A DNA stretch of 7,546 nt from an uncultured Collinsella sp. GTDB taxonomy: Bacteria; Actinomycetota; Coriobacteriia; Coriobacteriales; Coriobacteriaceae. Under the pieces are notes generated by a model. It worked only from the letters and a program-made list of their open reading frames with translations, was not told where the DNA came from and did not search any database. The stretch lies in assembly GCA_905211615.1 (NCBI GenBank), contig CAJMBB010000092.1, positions 1 to 7,546 of the forward strand, given 5' to 3'. Position 1 is the first letter of the stretch. Every line of letters begins with the position of its first letter. The position numbers and the translations under genes are program-made. Positions 4,394-7,546 of this stretch are shown piece by piece.

Positions 4394-5872
4394 ATGACTG
4401 AGACCGCTAAGAAAAAGCGCGGTATGCCTTCATCGTTCACCATTCTTCTTGCTCTGCTGGCAATTGTTGCAGTAATTACCGTTATCGTCTCCGGCACGTC
4501 CGGCGGCGCGGTTACCGCAGCCCGCCTGAGCGATTTCTGCACCGCCCCGATTAAGGGCTTCGCTGACGCTCTGCCCGTCTGCCTCTTCGTTATGATTCTG
4601 GGCGGCTTCCTTGGCATGATGACCGAGACCGGCGCTCTGGACAACGGCATTGCCGTCCTGGTGCAGAAGCTTAAGGGCAACGAGATCATGCTCGTTCCTG
4701 TCCTTATGCTCATCTTCTCCCTCGGTGGTACCACTTATGGTATGTGCGAGGAGACCGTTCCCTTCTACGCCCTGCTCGCCGCTACCATGATGGCCGCTGG
4801 CTTCGACCCCATGGTCGGCGCCGCTACCGTCCTGCTCGGCGCTGGCTGCGGCTGCCTGGGCTCCACGGTTAACCCGTTCGCCGTCGGCGCTGCCGTCGAC
4901 GCTCTGACCGGCGTTGGCATTGAGGTCAACCAGTCCATCATCATCGGCCTCGGTGCCGTCCTGTGGATTGTCACTACTGCTATGTCCATCGTCTTCGTGA
5001 TGAACTATGCCAAGAAGGTCAAGGCTGACAAGGGTTCCACCATCCTGTCGATGCAGGAGCTCAAGGACGCCGAAGAGGCTCACGGCAAGGCTGCTTCCGA
5101 GGTTCACAAGGAGGTCAAGCTCACCGGTCGTCAGAAGGGTGTTCTGATCGCCTTCGCCTTCACCTTCGTCGTCATGATCGTCGGCTTCATCCCGCTGGCC
5201 GACCTCAACGAGGGCGTCGCCAACTTCTTTGACGCTGGCGCTGTCTACGATGCCGACGGTAACGCCATCGTTCAGGGCTGGTCTGCCCTGATCACCGGCC
5301 TGCCCATTGGCCAGTGGTACTTCGACGAGGCTTCCACCTGGTTCTTCCTCATGGCTGTCCTGATCGGTATCATCGGTGGCCTGTCCGAGAAGCAGATTGT
5401 CAACACCTTCATTAGCGGCGCTGCCGACATGATGTCCGTTGTCCTCGTCATCGCTCTCGCCCGCGGTATCTCCGTCCTCATGGCTAACACCGGCCTCGAC
5501 GTCTACGTCCTCGACGCTGCCGCCAATGCCCTGGCTGGCCTGTCCGGCGTGATCTTCGCTCCCATGAGCTTCCTGGTCTACTTCGGCCTGTCCTTCCTGA
5601 TCCCCTCGACCTCCGGTATGGCCACCGTCTCCATGCCCATCATGGGACCGCTGGCTGTTAAGCTCGGCTTCTCGCCCGAGGTCATGGTCATGATCTTCTC
5701 CGCCGCCATCGGTGTCGTGAACCTTTTCACCCCGACCTCCGGTGCCATCATGGGCGGTCTCGCCCTGGCCAAGATCGAGTGGACGACCTGGCTCAAGTTT
5801 GCCCTTAAGCTCATCGTCGCGCTCTCCGTCGTCTGCGCCATCATCCTGACCGTCGCCTGCGTGTTGATCTAA
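4394..5872 (+). CDS. arcD: YfcC/DcuC-family transporter, probable arginine/ornithine antiporter
   Basis: A 492-residue integral membrane protein with about 12 hydrophobic segments (roughly 15-33, 60-78, 97-113, 123-138, 141-160, 180-204, 250-267, 314-330, 345-365, 375-402, 430-448, 465-490) and a charged loop around 205-250 splitting the two halves. Each half carries a polar loop pair of the kind seen in ion-transporter folds: GTTYGMCEETVPFY at 112-125 and GSTVNPFAVG at 156-165 in the first, IPSTSGMA at 403-410 and TPTSG at 446-450 in the second. This matches the YfcC / C4-dicarboxylate carrier (DcuC) group, which includes the ArcD proteins of streptococcal arc operons. With arcA and arcB beside it, electroneutral arginine/ornithine exchange is the best inference; dicarboxylate or another amino acid remains possible. 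The ATG at 4394 is preferred because AAGGGGGG (4377-4384) is 9 nt upstream; in-frame ATGs at 4367 and 4385 lie before or against that site. Confidence 0.85.
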   Translation: MTETAKKKRGMPSSFTILLALLAIVAVITVIVSGTSGGAVTAARLSDFCTAPIKGFADALPVCLFVMILGGFLGMMTETGALDNGIAVLVQKLKGNEIMLVPVLMLIFSLGGTTYGMCEETVPFYALLAATMMAAGFDPMVGAATVLLGAGCGCLGSTVNPFAVGAAVDALTGVGIEVNQSIIIGLGAVLWIVTTAMSIVFVMNYAKKVKADKGSTILSMQELKDAEEAHGKAASEVHKEVKLTGRQKGVLIAFAFTFVVMIVGFIPLADLNEGVANFFDAGAVYDADGNAIVQGWSALITGLPIGQWYFDEASTWFFLMAVLIGIIGGLSEKQIVNTFISGAADMMSVVLVIALARGISVLMANTGLDVYVLDAAANALAGLSGVIFAPMSFLVYFGLSFLIPSTSGMATVSMPIMGPLAVKLGFSPEVMVMIFSAAIGVVNLFTPTSGAIMGGLALAKIEWTTWLKFALKLIVALSVVCAIILTVACVLI

Positions 5873-6040
5873 GTACCCAACGGGTACCCCACGGAAACCT
5901 TGACGATCCTGTAGAGGATCACCTGGTCATCGTCTGTCCGGTGGGGTAAACCCACCGGTAGACTCCTACCTTTAGCCCCCTTCCGTTCCGTGCGCGGGAG
6001 GGGGCGCTCTCATGTTGCGCGGTTCTACGAACCGCGCAAC
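5873..6040 (+). other. Hairpin-rich segment downstream of arcD (structured 3' UTR or small RNA)
   Basis: No credible gene. Consecutive perfect or near-perfect stems can be drawn: GTACCC/GGGTAC (5873-5878, 5882-5887), GATCCT/AGGATC (5905-5910, 5915-5920), CCGGTGGG/CCCACCGG (5938-5945, 5951-5958), GCCCCCTTCC/GGGAGGGGGC (5975-5984, 5996-6005, one G-U), and a 12-bp stem (6014-6025, 6029-6040) with a TAC loop. An alternative nested fold pairs TACCCCAC (5885-5892) with GTGGGGTA (5941-5948) and GACGAT (5902-5907) with ATCGTC (5929-5934), which excludes the first three hairpins. It may be the arcD 3' UTR, a processed small RNA or an unknown regulatory RNA. It matches no riboswitch class I recognise. 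Confidence 0.5.
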
Positions 6041-6082
6041 CAGTCGACGCTGCGCGCCGTCCAGGACGACAATTTGTCATTC

Positions 6083-6124
6083 AAAAGGCAAGGCATGACC
6101 AAAAGGTCTATGCCTTGCCTTTTT
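6083..6124 (+). terminator. Strong Rho-independent terminator
   Basis: Arm 6083-6100 pairs with 6105-6123 through 18 base pairs (AAAAGGCAAGGCAT with ATGCCTTGCCTTTT, then GACC with GGTC) with a single bulged T at 6109 and an AAAA loop, ending in five Ts (6120-6124). The A-run on the 5' side would allow use from the other strand too. It closes the arcD transcript about 210 nt after the stop codon. Confidence 0.9.
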
Positions 6125-6273
6125 CATGCCAACTTGTACGTCCTAGACGTCGCTCGCTGACTTATGCTCAACCTGCGACGTTCCCCTTGTTGGTACAGGG
6201 GAAGTGCGTTGGGGAGGGCGGGCTCCGTTATAATCGCCTAGAACATTAAATGGAAACGGGACGGGAGCCATAT
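6125..6273 (+). promoter_or_regulatory. Promoter region of the DUF1846 gene
   Basis: A consensus -10 TATAAT is at 6229-6234, about 40 bp before the start codon. The matching -35 is weak (nothing close to TTGACA at 16-18 bp). Upstream are an inverted repeat ACGTCGC/GCGACGT (6147-6153, 6175-6181) and a stem TTCCCCT/AGGGGAA (6181-6187, 6197-6203), which could be operator sites. Confidence 0.6.
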
Positions 6274-7546
6274 ATGCGCCAGGGTTTCGACAACGCGAAG
6301 TATATCGAGCTGCAGGCTGCTCACATTAAGGAGCGCATCTCGCAGTTTGGTGGCAAGCTCTATTTGGAGTTTGGCGGCAAGCTGTTCGATGACTATCATG
6401 CGAGCCGAGTGCTGCCGGGTTTTGAACCGGACAGCAAGTTCCGCATGCTCAAGAGCATCGCCGACGATGTCGAGGTTATCATCGCGATCAACGCGAACCA
6501 CATCGAAAAAAACAAGGCTCGTGGTGACCTTGGCATTACCTATGACGAGGATGTTTTGCGCCTGGTCGACCTGTTCCGCGGCAACGGCTTTGCCGTCGCG
6601 GCTGTGGTCATCACCCAGTACGCCGGCCAGCCTGCTGCCGATGTGTTCCGCAACCGCCTGAACGCGCTCGGTATTCCCGCCAAGCTGCACTATCCCATCG
6701 AGGGGTATCCGCACGATGTCGATCTAATCGTGTCCGACGATGGCTACGGCAAGAACGAGTTTGTCGAGACCACCCGACCGCTCGTCGTGGTCACTGCCCC
6801 CGGTCCTGGCTCGGGCAAGCTTGCCACCTGCCTGTCTCAGCTCTATCACGAGCACAAGCATGGCACGGCCGCCGGCTATGCCAAGTTCGAGACCTTCCCG
6901 GTTTGGAATCTGCCCCTTACGCATCCGGTCAACATTGCCTACGTGGCCGCCACGGCTGACCTCGACGACGCCAATATCATCGATTCGTTCCACCTTGAGG
7001 CCTACAACAAGACCACGGTCAACTACAACCGCGACGTCGAGGCCTTCCCGGTAGTCCGTGCCCTGATGGAAAAGATCCTGGGCAAGAGCCCCTACCAGAG
7101 CCCTACGGACATGGGCGTCAATATGGTTGGCTTTGCCATCACCGATGATGATGCCTGCCGCGACGCTTCCAAGATGGAGATCGTCCGCCGCTACTTTACC
7201 GCGGTCGAAAATGTGCGCCGTACCGGCGTGGGCGATGAGCAAGTCGACCGTCTCAAGATTATTATGAAGAAAGCCGGCATCGATAAGAACTACTCACCGG
7301 CGCGCTCGGCGGCCCTCACCAGGGAGCAGCTGACGGGTGGTCCCGTGGGTGCCATGGTCATGCCCGATGGCTCCGTGGTGACCGGTAAGACCTCCACGCG
7401 CCTGGGCGCCGCAAGTTCGCTCATCATGAATGCGCTTAAACATGTTTCGGGCGTCGACCTTGAGCTCGAGGTCATTAGCGATGAGGCGATCGAGCCCATC
7501 AGCAAGCTCAAGACGCATTTCCTGGGCAGCAAAAACCCGCGCCTCC
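6274..7546 (+). CDS. DUF1846 / UPF0371 family protein (3' end outside window)
   Basis: An open frame of 424 codons that runs off the window edge; the family is usually about 500 residues, so roughly the last 15% is missing. The N-terminal stretch FDNAKYIELQ, FGGKLYLEFGGKLFDDYHASR (25-45) and RVLPGFEPDSKFRML (45-59) is characteristic of DUF1846. A glycine-rich APGPGSGKLA at 175-184 resembles a nucleotide-binding P-loop, and VTGKTS occurs at 369-374. No signal peptide or membrane segment is seen, so it is probably cytoplasmic. The biochemical function of the family is not established to my knowledge. The ATG at 6274 is supported by GGGAG at 6263-6267, 6 nt upstream; the in-frame ATG at 6250 has no such site and lies only about 10 nt after the expected transcript start. 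It has its own promoter and follows a strong terminator, so it is unlikely to belong to the arc operon. Confidence 0.93.
   Translation, partial: MRQGFDNAKYIELQAAHIKERISQFGGKLYLEFGGKLFDDYHASRVLPGFEPDSKFRMLKSIADDVEVIIAINANHIEKNKARGDLGITYDEDVLRLVDLFRGNGFAVAAVVITQYAGQPAADVFRNRLNALGIPAKLHYPIEGYPHDVDLIVSDDGYGKNEFVETTRPLVVVTAPGPGSGKLATCLSQLYHEHKHGTAAGYAKFETFPVWNLPLTHPVNIAYVAATADLDDANIIDSFHLEAYNKTTVNYNRDVEAFPVVRALMEKILGKSPYQSPTDMGVNMVGFAITDDDACRDASKMEIVRRYFTAVENVRRTGVGDEQVDRLKIIMKKAGIDKNYSPARSAALTREQLTGGPVGAMVMPDGSVVTGKTSTRLGAASSLIMNALKHVSGVDLELEVISDEAIEPISKLKTHFLGSKNPRL

Noticed and set aside
4430..5107. 225-codon minus-strand open frame opposite arcD
   Set aside because: Shadow of the transporter gene; hydrophilic composition without recognisable domains.
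5900..5905. TTGACG as a -35 box for an independent small RNA
   Set aside because: No -10 box at 16-18 bp downstream, and it lies inside the predicted stems.
6250..6252. Upstream in-frame ATG for the DUF1846 gene
   Set aside because: No ribosome binding site and almost no leader after the TATAAT box; the ATG at 6274 has GGGAG at good spacing and fits the family N-terminus.
6238..7242. Minus-strand open frames opposite the DUF1846 gene
   Set aside because: The plus-strand frame encodes a recognisable family from its first residues to the window edge, so these are shadows.
1..7546. CRISPR array, insertion sequence, tRNA or rRNA gene
   Set aside because: No regular repeat-spacer pattern, transposase, terminal repeats or RNA-gene signature was seen on either strand.

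Overview
The window looks like a GC-rich actinobacterial chromosome. Protein style and gene content best suggest the gut Coriobacteriia (a Collinsella/Olsenella-type organism). That placement rests on codon choice (mostly C- or G-ending), the arginine deiminase gene set and a DUF1846 neighbour. It is an inference from recalled family resemblance, not from a search.

Layout, all genes on the + strand: (1) 1-56, the last 17 codons and stop of a first arginine deiminase gene (arcA copy 1); (2) 117-150, a perfect 14-bp hairpin; (3) 206-1330, an ArcT-like PLP aminotransferase, closed by a terminator at 1380-1419; (4) 1420-1903, a long AT-rich control region with several repeat families; (5) 1904-3145, a complete second arginine deiminase (arcA copy 2); (6) 3158-3205, two intergenic hairpins; (7) 3251-4246, ornithine carbamoyltransferase (arcB), closed by a terminator at 4262-4298; (8) 4394-5872, a YfcC/DcuC-type 12-segment transporter, the probable arginine/ornithine antiporter (arcD); (9) 5873-6124, about 250 nt dense in hairpins and ending in a strong terminator; (10) 6274 to the window end, a DUF1846 (UPF0371) gene cut by the edge, with its own -10 box.

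Together the arc genes give arginine fermentation. ArcD would exchange external arginine for internal ornithine, ArcA would split arginine into citrulline and ammonia, and ArcB would phosphorolyse citrulline to ornithine and carbamoyl phosphate. Carbamate kinase (arcC), which makes the ATP, is not in the window, nor is a regulator gene. ArcT is an arc-cluster aminotransferase of uncertain substrate.

The most unusual points are: two arcA copies in direct orientation around arcT, identical over every visible base up to the last base of the stop codon; a control region before arcA copy 2 where three different short motifs each recur at exactly 21 bp, one set overlapping a near-consensus ARG box; an 11-bp element shared by the arcA and arcD upstream regions; and an RNA segment after arcD that can be drawn in two mutually exclusive folds.
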